From the NCBI RefSeq assembly GCF_036906915.1, contig NZ_JBAKHX010000076.1, positions 1 to 37,969 of the forward strand: a stretch of DNA of 37,969 nt, read 5' to 3'. A program made the translations under genes and the position numbers. Position 1 is the first letter of the stretch. Every line of letters begins with the position of its first letter. The notes beneath the pieces were generated by a model that saw only the letters and a program-made list of their open reading frames with translations, was not told the origin of the DNA and did no database searches. Of the stretch, positions 1 through 7,660 are shown in pieces. This stretch comes from Phytohabitans sp036906915 (GTDB lineage Bacteria > Actinomycetota > Actinomycetes > Mycobacteriales > Micromonosporaceae).

Positions 1-3
1 GGG

Positions 4-58
4 CGCGGGACGGCCGCGCGAGGCGGGCGGACGCGGGACGGCCGCGCGAGGCGGGCGG
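4..58. repeat. GC-rich 28-bp-period tandem repeat
   Basis: Two copies of a 27-nt unit (positions 4-30 and 32-58) starting CGCGGGACGGCC and ending GCGAGGCGGGCGG, identical by eye. It lies just downstream of the lysE-like gene and is cut by the window edge, so more copies may lie outside. Its composition resembles the GC-rich repeats next to the palindromic elements elsewhere in the window. Confidence 0.8.
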
Positions 59-80
59 GCGCCCGGGCGCCCGCGGGCGC

Positions 81-707
81 CTAGCGGAGGAGCGTCCAGG
101 CCGCCAGGGCGGCGATCAGCGCCGCCGAAAGCAGCGCCGTCACCAGGCGCCCGCGTGGACCGGTCAGCAGCCGCCCGACCAGCGTCCCACCTCCAGCGAT
201 CACCAGTTGCCAGCTCGCCGACGCCAGAAAAGCGCCCGCCACGAACATCGCCTCACCGGCCGCGCTCTGCCCGTTCGACGCTTGCCGCCCGAGCACCAGC
301 GCTCCGAAGTAGACGATCGTCATAGGGTTGAGCACGGTCAGGCCGAGCAGTCCAACGTACGCCCGCGGCGGCGTCGCCAGGCCCGCGTCGGACCGGGCCG
401 CGCGAGCCGGATCCCGATGGTGCCGCACCGCGGTGACCGCCGTGTATGCGGCCAACCCCAACAACACCACCGCCGCAACCCAGCGCATCGGACTGGCGAC
501 CGGCTCGATCAGCCCGGCGAGGGCGGCGCCACCGATCACGGCTACCGCGGCGTACAGGCCGTCCGCGGTCGCCACGCCCATAGCGGCGGCCGCGCCGACC
601 GCGAACGACGTCCGGGCGGCCAGACCCATGATCAAAATCGCGATGGCGCCCACGGGCACGGCTACGCCGTACCCAGCGATCACGCCATCGACGAACCCCC
701 CGATCAC
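81..707 (-). CDS. LysE/RhtB-family amino-acid exporter
   Basis: A 208-residue membrane protein matching the usual size of LysE/RhtB translocators, which export amino acids or related metabolites by proton antiport. The N-terminus GVIAGYGVAVPVGAIAILIM is the family's first helix with its conserved small-residue/Pro segment. Further hydrophobic segments follow, including GLLGLTVLNPMTIVYFGAL, which carries the characteristic LNP motif, and a C-terminal helix ending AAWTLLR. The reading frame stays open much further upstream, but the arginine-rich extension is not membrane-like, so I start at GTG 707. GTG 683 is an alternative, with a G-rich stretch about 12 nt upstream. No strong ribosome-binding site decides between them. 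Substrate cannot be told. It lies downstream of the suf operon on the same strand, separated by 353 nt containing a strong palindrome, so is probably a separate unit. Confidence 0.8.
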   Translation of the reverse strand: MIGGFVDGVIAGYGVAVPVGAIAILIMGLAARTSFAVGAAAAMGVATADGLYAAVAVIGGAALAGLIEPVASPMRWVAAVVLLGLAAYTAVTAVRHHRDPARAARSDAGLATPPRAYVGLLGLTVLNPMTIVYFGALVLGRQASNGQSAAGEAMFVAGAFLASASWQLVIAGGGTLVGRLLTGPRGRLVTALLSAALIAALAAWTLLR

Positions 708-1060
708 GACCGGACGGGTGGGATCGCAGCCGGCCGCACGCCGCGCTGCTGTCGCGCGCCGGCTACGGCCGTCGCGACAGAGACTCGGCGTCGGTACACA
801 GGCTCGATCACACCTTGATTCTGCGTACCTACAGGTCAGCCGGCCACCGATTTCCCGTCCCGGCTCCCACGTGCCGGGACGGGTCCGATGTGGACGCCGC
901 GCACGGCGATCAAGGAGAAGTCCATCGATCAAGGGCAAATGCACGTGGAAATGAGATCAAACCACGTGCGTTTGCCCTTGATCGACGGCGAGAGCGGCGC
1001 GGAAGCGACCGCGAGAGCGGCGCGGAAGCGACCGCGAGAGGGGGCGCGGGCGGCGGGCTG
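708..1060. other. Gene-free stretch between lysE-like gene and sufT
   Basis: No convincing gene on either strand. 708-906 shows nothing I recognise. 907-1040 holds composite palindromic element copy A (separate entry). 1041-1060 is a G-rich run abutting the sufT stop. The palindrome probably folds in the 3' end of the suf transcript and could act as its terminator, but no T-tract follows it. Confidence 0.6.
907..1040 (+). repeat. Composite palindromic element, copy A
   Basis: Three parts in order. Tail: CGATCAAGGAGAAGTCCATC (907-926). Hairpin: 22-nt arms at 927-948 and 962-983 that are reverse complements with one mismatch (T/C), around a 13-nt loop AAATGAGATCAAA (949-961). Each arm carries GATCAAGGGCAAA and CACGTGG. 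Third part: a 23-nt tandem repeat GCGAGAGCGGCGCGGAAGCG... at 988-1010 and 1011-1033, with a partial third copy. The tail recurs as an exact 20-nt match, inverted, at 17447-17466. Copies B and C at 17301-17835 have the same architecture. Confidence 0.9.
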
Positions 1061-1399
1061 TTAGACGTTGAAGCCTAGGGCGCGGAGTTGGTCGCGGCCG
1101 TCGTCCGTGATTTTGTCGGGGCCCCACGGGGGGAGCCAGACCCAGTTGATGCGGAAGTCGCTGACCAGGCCGCCACCCGGGCCACCCGTCAACGCCGACC
1201 GGGTCTGGTCTTCGATCACGTCGGTCAGCGGGCAGGCCGCCGACGTCAGCGTCATGTCGATGGTCGCGATGTTGTCGTCGTCGACGTGCACGCCGTAGAT
1301 GAGGCCCAGGTCGACGACGTTGATGCCGAGCTCAGGGTCGACGACGTCCTTCATCGCCTCTTCGACGTCGGCAACCGCCGCTTTGGTCACGTCACTCAT
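1061..1399 (-). CDS. sufT: SufT-like DUF59/MIP18 Fe-S assembly factor
   Basis: A 112-residue protein of the DUF59/MIP18 family, whose members help mature or transfer Fe-S clusters. Visible motifs are VVDPELGINVVDLGLIYGV near residues 19-37, containing the family DPE signature, and TSAACPLTDVIEDQ in the middle with the conserved Cys. The C-terminus has VWLPPWGPDKI, the usual W-x-P-x-W segment. Start ATG 1399 is preceded by GGAGGTGA and overlaps the sufU stop by ATGA, indicating translational coupling. It is the last gene of the suf operon, where this family is usual in actinobacteria. Exact biochemical role (carrier or accessory factor) is known only by homology. Confidence 0.9.
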   Translation of the reverse strand: MSDVTKAAVADVEEAMKDVVDPELGINVVDLGLIYGVHVDDDNIATIDMTLTSAACPLTDVIEDQTRSALTGGPGGGLVSDFRINWVWLPPWGPDKITDDGRDQLRALGFNV

Positions 1400-1884
1400 G
1401 CCTTCACCTCCGGAGCCTCGGGCGACGCCGTAGCGGCGGCCGAGGAAGGGTCGACACCCGCCCGCGCCGCCGCGTCCTTGAACGCCATCCACGGTAGCAA
1501 CGCGCACTTGACGCGGGCCGGGTAGCGGGCCACCCCGGCGAACGCCACACCGTCGCCGAGCAGGTCTTCGTCGGGCGTAACCTGGCCACGGCCGCCCATC
1601 AGCTCCACGAACCCGTCAACCACGCGGAACGCATCGCCCGTGGCCCGGCCGGTCAGCAGCTCGTGCAGTACGCTCGCCGACGCCTGGCTGATCGAGCAAC
1701 CCATGCCGTCGTACGAGATGTCGGAAAATGACCCGTCGTCGGTCGCGACCCGGATGGTCACCTCGTCACCACAGGTGGGGTTGACGTGGTGCGCTTCCCC
1801 GACGAAGGGCTCACGCAGCCCGCGACCCTGTGGATGCTTGTAGTGGTCCAGGATTATCTCCTGGTACAGCTGGTCGATCTGCAT
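1396..1884 (-). CDS. sufU: SufU zinc-dependent sulfurtransferase
   Basis: 162 residues, SufU/IscU-like fold. In Gram-positive SUF systems SufU accepts persulfide sulfur from the SufS active-site Cys by zinc-ligand exchange and delivers it to SufBCD. The expected zinc ligands are visible: C38 and D40 in NPTCGDEV, C63 in DGMGCSISQAS, and C127 in ARVKCALLPW. The SufU-specific insertion between C63 and C127 is present, which separates it from scaffold IscU. A low-complexity Ala/Pro tail (about residues 147-162) ends the protein. The ATG shares one base with the sufS stop (TGATG), and its stop overlaps sufT. Partner in the same operon is SufS. Confidence 0.95.
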   Translation of the reverse strand: MQIDQLYQEIILDHYKHPQGRGLREPFVGEAHHVNPTCGDEVTIRVATDDGSFSDISYDGMGCSISQASASVLHELLTGRATGDAFRVVDGFVELMGGRGQVTPDEDLLGDGVAFAGVARYPARVKCALLPWMAFKDAAARAGVDPSSAAATASPEAPEVKA

Positions 1885-3176
1885 CAGTCGAACACCTTCC
1901 GCACCTGCTCCAAGCCGCGCACGAGGGCGTCGACCTCTTCCACGGTCGTATAGAGGTAGAACGACGCGCGGGTCATCGCCGGTACGCCATACCGCTGGCA
2001 GATCGGCCGTGCGCAGTGATGGCCGACCCGCACCTCGACACCGACCGAGTCGAGGATCTGGCCCACGTCGTGGGGATGTACCCCATCGAGCGCGAAAGAA
2101 AGCGTGCCACCCCGGCCCACGGGCACGTTGGGGCCGAAGATGCGCAGGCCGGGCACCGTGGCGAGGGCATCGAGCGCGTACGCCGTCAGCTCCTTTTCGT
2201 GCCACTGCACGGCCCGCATGTCGATCGACGTGAGGTAGTCGACGGCAGCGCCCAGCCCGACCGCCTCGGTGATGGGCGGGGTGCCGGCCTCGAACCGGGC
2301 GGGCGGCGCCGCGAACGTCGACCGCTCCATCGACACCGTCTCGATCATCGAGCCGCCGCTGAGTACCGGGGGCATCTCGGCGAGCAGCTCGTGGCGGCCC
2401 CACAGGACGCCGATGCCGGTCGGGCCGCACATCTTGTGCCCGGTGAACGCGATGAAGTCGACACCGAGGTCGGTCACGTCGACCGGCATGTGGGGCACTG
2501 CCTGCGAGGCGTCGAGCATGACCAGCGCGCCGACCTCGCGGGCGCGCGCGGCGATCGCGGAGACCGGGTTGATGGTGCCGAGCACGTTGGACACCAGGGC
2601 GTACGAAACGAGCTTGGTGCGCTCGTTGACGAGCTCCTCCAGGTCGTCGAGGTCGAGCCGGCCGGCGTCGGTGACCCGGAACCACCGCAGCTTCGCGCCG
2701 GTGCGCTCACACAGGAGCTGCCACGGCACGATGTTGGAGTGGTGCTCCATCTCGGAGATCACGATCTCGTCGCCCGGACCGATCTTGAAACGGGATCCCG
2801 CGCCAGCGTTCGAAAGCGCGTACGCCACCACGTTGATGGCCTCGGTCGCGTTCTTCGTGAACACGACCTCGTCCGGGGTCGACGCCGAGATGAACTGAGC
2901 CACCTTCACGCGCGCACCCTCGTACGCCTCGGTCGCCTCGGTGCCCACCTGGTGCACCGAGCGCGCGACGTTGCCGTTGTGGCGTTCGAGGTGCTCCCGC
3001 ATCGCGTCGATGACCTGGCGCGGCTTCTGCGAGGTGTTGCCGCTGTCCAGGTACACCATCGGGTACCCGTTGACTTCCCGACTCAGGATCGGGAAGTCGG
3101 CGCGTACCTTCTCGACGTCGAAGCGCGGCACGCCGTCGTACTGCGGCATGCCCTGCGGGATCGCGATCGTGGTCAT
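1884..3176 (-). CDS. sufS: SufS cysteine desulfurase (PLP)
   Basis: 430 residues, class V aminotransferase fold, group II cysteine desulfurase. It takes sulfur from L-cysteine, leaving alanine, and passes persulfide to SufU. K248 in FTGHKMCGPTGIGVLWG is the PLP Schiff-base lysine. C388 in VRVGHHCARPIC is the persulfide-carrying cysteine, in the RxGHHCA context typical of SufS. SEMEHHSNIVPW (141-152) is the PLP-stacking His motif. It starts 11 nt after the sufC stop and overlaps sufU by one base, so is co-translated with its partner. Length is slightly above the usual 405-420 because of an N-terminal extension before FDVEKVRADFPIL. Confidence 0.97.
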   Translation of the reverse strand: MTTIAIPQGMPQYDGVPRFDVEKVRADFPILSREVNGYPMVYLDSGNTSQKPRQVIDAMREHLERHNGNVARSVHQVGTEATEAYEGARVKVAQFISASTPDEVVFTKNATEAINVVAYALSNAGAGSRFKIGPGDEIVISEMEHHSNIVPWQLLCERTGAKLRWFRVTDAGRLDLDDLEELVNERTKLVSYALVSNVLGTINPVSAIAARAREVGALVMLDASQAVPHMPVDVTDLGVDFIAFTGHKMCGPTGIGVLWGRHELLAEMPPVLSGGSMIETVSMERSTFAAPPARFEAGTPPITEAVGLGAAVDYLTSIDMRAVQWHEKELTAYALDALATVPGLRIFGPNVPVGRGGTLSFALDGVHPHDVGQILDSVGVEVRVGHHCARPICQRYGVPAMTRASFYLYTTVEEVDALVRGLEQVRKVFD

Positions 3177-3187
3177 GGGTCAGCCCT

Positions 3188-3976
3188 TCAGGCCTTGGCC
3201 GGTCCGGCACCCGCCAGGTAACGCTCGTAGCCCTCGGCTTCGAGCTTCTCGGCCAGTTCGGGCCCGCCCTCTTCGACGATCCGGCCGCCGACGAAGACGT
3301 GCACGAAGTCGGGCGTGACGTACCGCAGGATGCGCGTGTAGTGCGTGATCAGCAGCAGGCCGGTCTCGCCGGTGGCGCGAACGCGGTTGACGCCCTCGCT
3401 GACGACCCGCAGCGCGTCGATATCGAGGCCGGAGTCGGTCTCGTCGAGGATCGCGATCTTCGGCTGGAGCAGCTCGAGCTGCATGATCTCGTGCCGCTTC
3501 TTCTCGCCACCGGAGAAGCCCTCGTTGACGTTGCGCTGGGCGAACGCCGGGTCCATGTGCAGGCGCTCCATGGCGCTCTTCAGCTCGCCGGCCCAGGTGC
3601 GCAGCTTGGGCGCCTCACCGTCGACGGCGGTCTTGGCGGTACGCAGGAAGTTGGCCACCGAGACGCCCGGCACCTCGACGGGGTACTGCATGGCGAGGAA
3701 GAGCCCGGCGCGGGCCCGCTCGTCAACGGACAGGGACAGCACGTCCTGGCCGTCGAGCAGCACCGACCCGCTGGTGATCTCGTACTTGGGGTGACCGGCG
3801 ACGGAGTAGGCGAGCGTCGACTTGCCCGAGCCGTTCGGGCCCATGATGGCGTGGGTCTCCCCCGCCTTGACGGTGAGGTTGACCCCGGACAAAATCGGTT
3901 TCAGCATCGGCTGCCCGCTTGTTCCATGTGGCAGCTTGACCGACACCTGTAGGTCGCGGATCTCCAGGGTGCTCAT
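3188..3976 (-). CDS. sufC: SufC Fe-S assembly ATPase
   Basis: 262 residues, ABC-type ATPase of the cytosolic SufBCD scaffold; it is not a transporter. Walker A GPNGSGKST at 46-54, signature GFSGGEKKRHEI around 153-164, Walker B IAILDETDSGLD at 174-185, and switch His in LLLITHYTRIL. The signature with KKRHE and the ETDSGLD variant are characteristic of SufC rather than exporter ATPases. Start ATG 3976 overlaps the preceding Rieske gene by ATGA. ATP binding is known to drive rearrangement of SufB-SufD to expose the cluster-assembly site. Confidence 0.97.
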   Translation of the reverse strand: MSTLEIRDLQVSVKLPHGTSGQPMLKPILSGVNLTVKAGETHAIMGPNGSGKSTLAYSVAGHPKYEITSGSVLLDGQDVLSLSVDERARAGLFLAMQYPVEVPGVSVANFLRTAKTAVDGEAPKLRTWAGELKSAMERLHMDPAFAQRNVNEGFSGGEKKRHEIMQLELLQPKIAILDETDSGLDIDALRVVSEGVNRVRATGETGLLLITHYTRILRYVTPDFVHVFVGGRIVEEGGPELAEKLEAEGYERYLAGAGPAKA

Positions 3977-4302
3977 GATGGGGTAACTCCGTTACTTGGC
4001 GTGAGACTGACAAAGACCTCGCCGTCGCGAACCTCGACGGTAAAGACGGGCACCGGCTCGGTGGCGGGCAGCCCGGTCGGCTCGCCGGTCCGTAGATCGA
4101 AACGCGAGCCGTGCAGCCAGCATTCCAGCGTGCAGCCGTCGACCTCGCCCTCGGACAGCGGCACCTCGGCGTGCGAGCACTGGTCGTAGATGGCGTAGAA
4201 GTTGTCGTCTTCCGCGTGCACGATGGCGATCTCGGTGCCGTCGATGTCGGCGCTGACCGAGCTGCCCTTCGGGACCTCTTCTACGGAGCAGACCTTGATC
4301 AT
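3973..4302 (-). CDS. Rieske [2Fe-2S] ferredoxin in suf operon
   Basis: 109 residues, soluble Rieske-type ferredoxin of the bacterial oxygenase-ferredoxin class. Cluster ligands are C42-x-H44 (QCSHAEVPLSEG) and C61-x2-H64 (CWLHGSRFD). No signal peptide or membrane segment, so cytoplasmic. It lies between sufD and sufC with ATGA overlaps on both sides, so it is part of the suf unit. This placement is common in actinobacteria. It may donate electrons for cluster assembly or be a client protein; the sequence does not say which. No oxygenase large subunit is nearby. Confidence 0.9.
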   Translation of the reverse strand: MIKVCSVEEVPKGSSVSADIDGTEIAIVHAEDDNFYAIYDQCSHAEVPLSEGEVDGCTLECWLHGSRFDLRTGEPTGLPATEPVPVFTVEVRDGEVFVSLTPSNGVTPS

Positions 4303-5444
4303 GTGCCGGCCTTCTGGAGGCGGGCCTCGATCGCGTCGCCGAGCCGCTCGCGCAGCTCCTCGACGGGGATCTTGTTGACCAGCTCGGCGAAGAAGCCGCG
4401 CACGACCAGCTTGCGCGCCTCGCCCTCCGGGATGCCCCGGGACATCAGGTAGAAGAGCTGCTCGTCGTCGAAACGGCCGGTCGTGCTCGCGTGGCCGGCG
4501 CCGGCAACCTCGCCGGTCTCGATCTCCAGGTTCGGCACCGAGTCGGCCCGCGCGCCATCGCTCAGCACGAGGTTGCGGTTGATCTCGTACGTGTCGGTGC
4601 CGGTCGCCTGCACCTGGATCAGCACGTCGCCGACCCATACGGTGTGCGCGCCGTCGCCCTGCAGCGCGCCGCGGTAGCCGACGTAGCTGCGGCAGTCCGG
4701 CACGCTGTGGTCGACGAGCTGGCGGTGCTCCAGGTGCTGGCCGGCGTCCGCGAAGTACAGGCCGTACAGCTCGGCCTCGCCGCCCCGCCCGGTGTACTCG
4801 ACGCTGGTGAACTGCCGCACCAGGTCGCCGCCCAGCGACACCTGGATATGCGTCACCTTGGCGTCGCGGCCCAGCTTGACCTTGAGGTGCTGGGCCTGCA
4901 CCGAATCGGGTGTCCAGTCGGCGACCGTGATCAGCGTGAGTTTGGCGCCGTCGGCGACCGTCACCTCGACGTTGTCGGCGAGCGTGACCGAACCGGTCTG
5001 CTCCACCACCAGCGTGGCCTCGGCGAACCGCCCGACCTCGATGAAGGTGTGCCCGAACGACGGGGTCTCGGTGCCGTCACCGGTGATCCGGACGACGGCG
5101 GGCCGGGCGAGGACGGCCTCGGCGGCCACGGTGACCAGCGCGGCCTCGGCGAAACCGCCGTACGCCAGCGCGCTGATCCGGTCGAAGGGCACCAGGACCG
5201 AACCGATCCTGGGGTCGCCCTTGTCCACGGTGGACACCGTGACGCCGTCCGGCAGGTCGGTGTACCCGATTGCCGGCGCGGCCCGACCCGCGGGAGACCC
5301 CGCGGCGGCTAGGCCGCGAAGCCGCTTGAGTGGCGTGAAGCGCCACTCCTCCTCCAGGCCCGTGAGGGCCGGGAAGTCCGCGACGTCATATGACCGCAGG
5401 GCCTGGGACTTGGTCTTCGGCGGTGCGGCAAGAGTGTCGGTCAT
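4299..5444 (-). CDS. sufD: SufD Fe-S scaffold subunit
   Basis: 381 residues, SufBD family. It pairs with SufB to form the heterodimer on which clusters are built with SufC. The core beta-helix region (about 100-340) includes VEYTGRGGEAELYGLYFADAG. The C-terminal signature ATTGRFDDEQLFYLMSRGIP and RKLVVRGFFAELV is the SufBD helical end that contacts SufC. Start ATG 5444 shares one base with the sufB stop (TAATG); the stop overlaps the Rieske gene by ATGA. Length fits SufD (about 370-430), shorter than SufB. Confidence 0.96.
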   Translation of the reverse strand: MTDTLAAPPKTKSQALRSYDVADFPALTGLEEEWRFTPLKRLRGLAAAGSPAGRAAPAIGYTDLPDGVTVSTVDKGDPRIGSVLVPFDRISALAYGGFAEAALVTVAAEAVLARPAVVRITGDGTETPSFGHTFIEVGRFAEATLVVEQTGSVTLADNVEVTVADGAKLTLITVADWTPDSVQAQHLKVKLGRDAKVTHIQVSLGGDLVRQFTSVEYTGRGGEAELYGLYFADAGQHLEHRQLVDHSVPDCRSYVGYRGALQGDGAHTVWVGDVLIQVQATGTDTYEINRNLVLSDGARADSVPNLEIETGEVAGAGHASTTGRFDDEQLFYLMSRGIPEGEARKLVVRGFFAELVNKIPVEELRERLGDAIEARLQKAGT

Positions 5445-6862
5445 TAACCGACCGCTCCTTCCATCTGCAGTTCGATGAGGCGGTTGAGCTCCAGGGCGTA
5501 CTCCATGGGGAGTTCCTTGGCGATCGGCTCGATGAAGCCGCGCACGATCATCGCCATCGCCTCGTCTTCGGTCAGCCCTCGGCTCATCAGGTAGAAGAGC
5601 TGGTCTTCGCTGACCTTGGAGACGGTCGCCTCGTGCCCCATCGACACGTCGTCCTCGCGGATGTCGACGTACGGGTAGGTGTCCGACCGGGAGATCGTGT
5701 CTACGAGCAGCGCGTCGCACTTGACGGTGCTCTTGCTGTGCGAGGAGCCTTCGAGCACCTGCACGAGGCCGCGGTACGATGTGCGGCCACCGCCACGCGC
5801 GATCGACTTGCTGATGATCGTGCTGGACGTGTGCGGCGCGGCGTGCACCATCTTGGCGCCCGCGTCCTGGTGCTGGCCCTCGCCGGCCATGGCCACCGAC
5901 AGCACCTCGCCCTTGGCGTGCTCGCCGGTCATGTAGACGGCCGGGTACTTCATCGTGACCTTGGAGCCGATGTTGCCGTCGATCCACTCCATGGTCGCGC
6001 CCTCGTGCGCTACGGCACGCTTGGTGACCAGGTTGTAGACGTTGTTCGACCAGTTCTGGATGGTCGTGTACCGGCAGCGGGCGTTCTTCTTCACGATGAT
6101 CTCGACGACCGCGCTGTGCAGCGAGTCGGAGGAGTAGATCGGCGCGGTGCAGCCCTCGACGTAGTGCACGTACGCGCCCTCGTCGACGATGATCAGCGTC
6201 CGCTCGAACTGGCCCATGTTTTCCGTGTTGATCCGGAAGTACGCCTGGAGCGGGATCTCCACCTGCACGCCCTTGGGCACGTAGATGAACGAGCCACCGG
6301 ACCACACGGAGGTGTTGAGCGCGGCGAACTTGTTGTCGCCCACCGGGATCACCGTGCCGAAGTACTCCTTGAAGAGGTCTTCGTGCTCCTTGAGACCGGT
6401 GTCGGTGTCAAGGAAGATGACGCCCTGCTCCTCGAGGTCTTCACGGATCTTGTGGTAGACCACCTCGGACTCGTACTGCGCCGCCACACCCGCGACCAGC
6501 CGCTGCTTCTCGGCCTCCGGGATGCCCAGCCGGTCGTACGTGTTCTTGATGTCCTCGGGCAGGTCTTCCCAGCTCGCGGCCTGCTTCTCGGTCGAACGCA
6601 CGAAGTACTTGATGTTGTCGAAGTCGATGCCGGTGAGGTCGGCGCCCCAGGCGGGCATCGGTTTCCGACCGAACAGCCGCAGGCCCTTCAGGCGCAGGTC
6701 GAGCATCCAGGCCGGCTCGTTCTTCTTGGCCGAGATGTCACGGACCACGGCCTCGTTGAGGCCGCGCTGCGCCGCCGAACCGGCGACGTCCGAGTCGGCC
6801 CAGCCGTATTCGTAATTGCCGAGCACGGCGAGCTGCTCTGCTTGTGTCATCTGCTCGGTCAC
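5444..6862 (-). CDS. sufB: SufB Fe-S scaffold subunit
   Basis: 472 residues, the usual SufB length. It is the main scaffold subunit of SufBCD, where the nascent cluster forms. Visible features: N-terminal NYEYGWADSDVAGSA, the segment CTAPIYSSDSLHSAVVEI, RYTTIQNWSNNVYNLVTKRA, and VKCDALLVDTISRSD, whose Cys aligns with the conserved SufB cysteine at the SufB-SufD interface. The C-terminus has EDQLFYLMSRGLTEDEA. Start GTG 6862 lies behind GAGGACC and shares bases with the sufR stop (TAGTG). ATG 6850 is the next in-frame alternative. First structural gene of the operon. Confidence 0.96.
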   Translation of the reverse strand: MTEQMTQAEQLAVLGNYEYGWADSDVAGSAAQRGLNEAVVRDISAKKNEPAWMLDLRLKGLRLFGRKPMPAWGADLTGIDFDNIKYFVRSTEKQAASWEDLPEDIKNTYDRLGIPEAEKQRLVAGVAAQYESEVVYHKIREDLEEQGVIFLDTDTGLKEHEDLFKEYFGTVIPVGDNKFAALNTSVWSGGSFIYVPKGVQVEIPLQAYFRINTENMGQFERTLIIVDEGAYVHYVEGCTAPIYSSDSLHSAVVEIIVKKNARCRYTTIQNWSNNVYNLVTKRAVAHEGATMEWIDGNIGSKVTMKYPAVYMTGEHAKGEVLSVAMAGEGQHQDAGAKMVHAAPHTSSTIISKSIARGGGRTSYRGLVQVLEGSSHSKSTVKCDALLVDTISRSDTYPYVDIREDDVSMGHEATVSKVSEDQLFYLMSRGLTEDEAMAMIVRGFIEPIAKELPMEYALELNRLIELQMEGAVG

Positions 6863-7572
6863 TATTCGGTCCTCACCGTGGTTGTCGGTACCTGGCGCGG
6901 CTGTGCCGGGATGTGTGTGGTGCACACCCCGTCGCCGTGCGCGATCGTGGCCAGCCGCTGCACGTGGGTGCCGACCAGTCGGGATATCACCGCTGTCTCG
7001 GCCTCGCAGAGCTGGGGGAACTCGGCGGCCACGTGCGCCACCGGGCAGTGGTGCTGGCAAAGCTGGCCGCCGGTCGCGATCGCGGACGCGCTGGCAGCGT
7101 AGCCCTCGGCGGTCAGCGCCGCGGCGAGAGCCTCGGCCCGCGCGATCGGGTCGTCGCCGGCGCCCTCCAGCGCCGTCCGGCAGCGGGTCTCCAGCCCGGA
7201 GACCTGCTCTGTCGCGAACGCCTCGACGGCCTCGGGGCCGCCCGTGCGTGCGATCCACCGCAGCGCCGCCGTGGCCATGCCGTCGTAGAAGTGCCGCCCG
7301 CAGTCCTGCCGGCCCGCGTCGGTCAGCACGAACAGCTTCGCCGGGCGGCCACGGCCACGGGCACCCCGGACCGGCCGCTCGCGAGCGACGACCGCGCCGT
7401 CGGCGAGCATCGCGTCGAGATGGCGGCGAACCGCCGCCTGTGTCAAGCCCAGCTCGGCGCCCAGCTCCGCCGCGGTGGCGGAGCCGTGCTCAAGCAGCAG
7501 CCTGGCGACCCGGTCGCGCGTGCGCCCGTCGGCCGCCGGCTGGAGCTCAGATAGCGCCGCCGGGTATTTCAC
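6862..7572 (-). CDS. sufR: SufR-like Fe-S-sensing transcriptional regulator
   Basis: 236 residues. The N-terminal winged helix-turn-helix (about 15-85) includes ATAAELGAELGLTQAAVRRHLD followed by a Gly/Arg-rich wing, RGARGRGRPAKLFVLT. The C-terminal half carries C172, C176 and C189 in CQHHCPVAHVAAEFPQLCE, with C217 further on. This cysteine cluster is the known [Fe-S]-binding site of SufR, which represses suf genes when clusters are plentiful. Position at the head of the operon and overlap with sufB fit an autoregulated repressor. Start GTG 7572 is chosen because the frame upstream is not protein-like and a -10 box ends 7 nt before it, suggesting a leaderless mRNA. I could not find a convincing SufR operator. 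Confidence 0.88.
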   Translation of the reverse strand: MKYPAALSELQPAADGRTRDRVARLLLEHGSATAAELGAELGLTQAAVRRHLDAMLADGAVVARERPVRGARGRGRPAKLFVLTDAGRQDCGRHFYDGMATAALRWIARTGGPEAVEAFATEQVSGLETRCRTALEGAGDDPIARAEALAAALTAEGYAASASAIATGGQLCQHHCPVAHVAAEFPQLCEAETAVISRLVGTHVQRLATIAHGDGVCTTHIPAQPRQVPTTTVRTE

Positions 7573-7579
7573 AACGCCA

Positions 7580-7608
7580 ACGTTACGTATTTCCGGGAGC
7601 CCTCGCAA
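7580..7608 (-). promoter_or_regulatory. sufR/suf operon promoter, leaderless
   Basis: On the minus strand: TTGCGA (7608-7603), 17-nt spacer, TAACGT (7585-7580), then 7 nt to GTG 7572. This fits an actinobacterial housekeeping sigma promoter (TTGNNN, TANNNT). Transcription would begin at or next to the start codon, so the mRNA would lack a ribosome-binding site. It shares the 88-nt divergent region with ctaA. A TACGTA hexamer overlaps at 7584-7589 and recurs at 7644-7649. Confidence 0.5.
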
Positions 7609-7647
7609 ACCCGCGTCCCGGTGATCCGTGCCACCGCACCTACTACG

Positions 7648-7653
7648 TAGGAT
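7648..7653 (+). promoter_or_regulatory. ctaA -10 box, leaderless
   Basis: TAGGAT ends 7 nt before GTG 7661, matching the TANNNT -10 consensus. No clear -35 hexamer and no ribosome-binding site are seen. The arrangement argues for GTG 7661, rather than GTG 7655 or an upstream start, as the first codon of ctaA. Confidence 0.45.
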
Positions 7654-7660
7654 AGTGGCC

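Noticed and set aside
1830..3221. 463-codon open frame on the plus strand opposite sufS
   Set aside because: Low-complexity Arg/His/Asp-rich translation; the minus-strand SufS has all catalytic residues.
7573..7660. SufR operator or riboswitch in the sufR-ctaA intergenic region
   Set aside because: Only two TACGTA hexamers 60 bp apart are visible; no convincing inverted repeat of known SufR operator type.
7628..7660. ATG 7628 as the ctaA start
   Set aside because: It adds a short basic segment, has no ribosome-binding site and would place the start upstream of the likely -10 box at 7648-7653.
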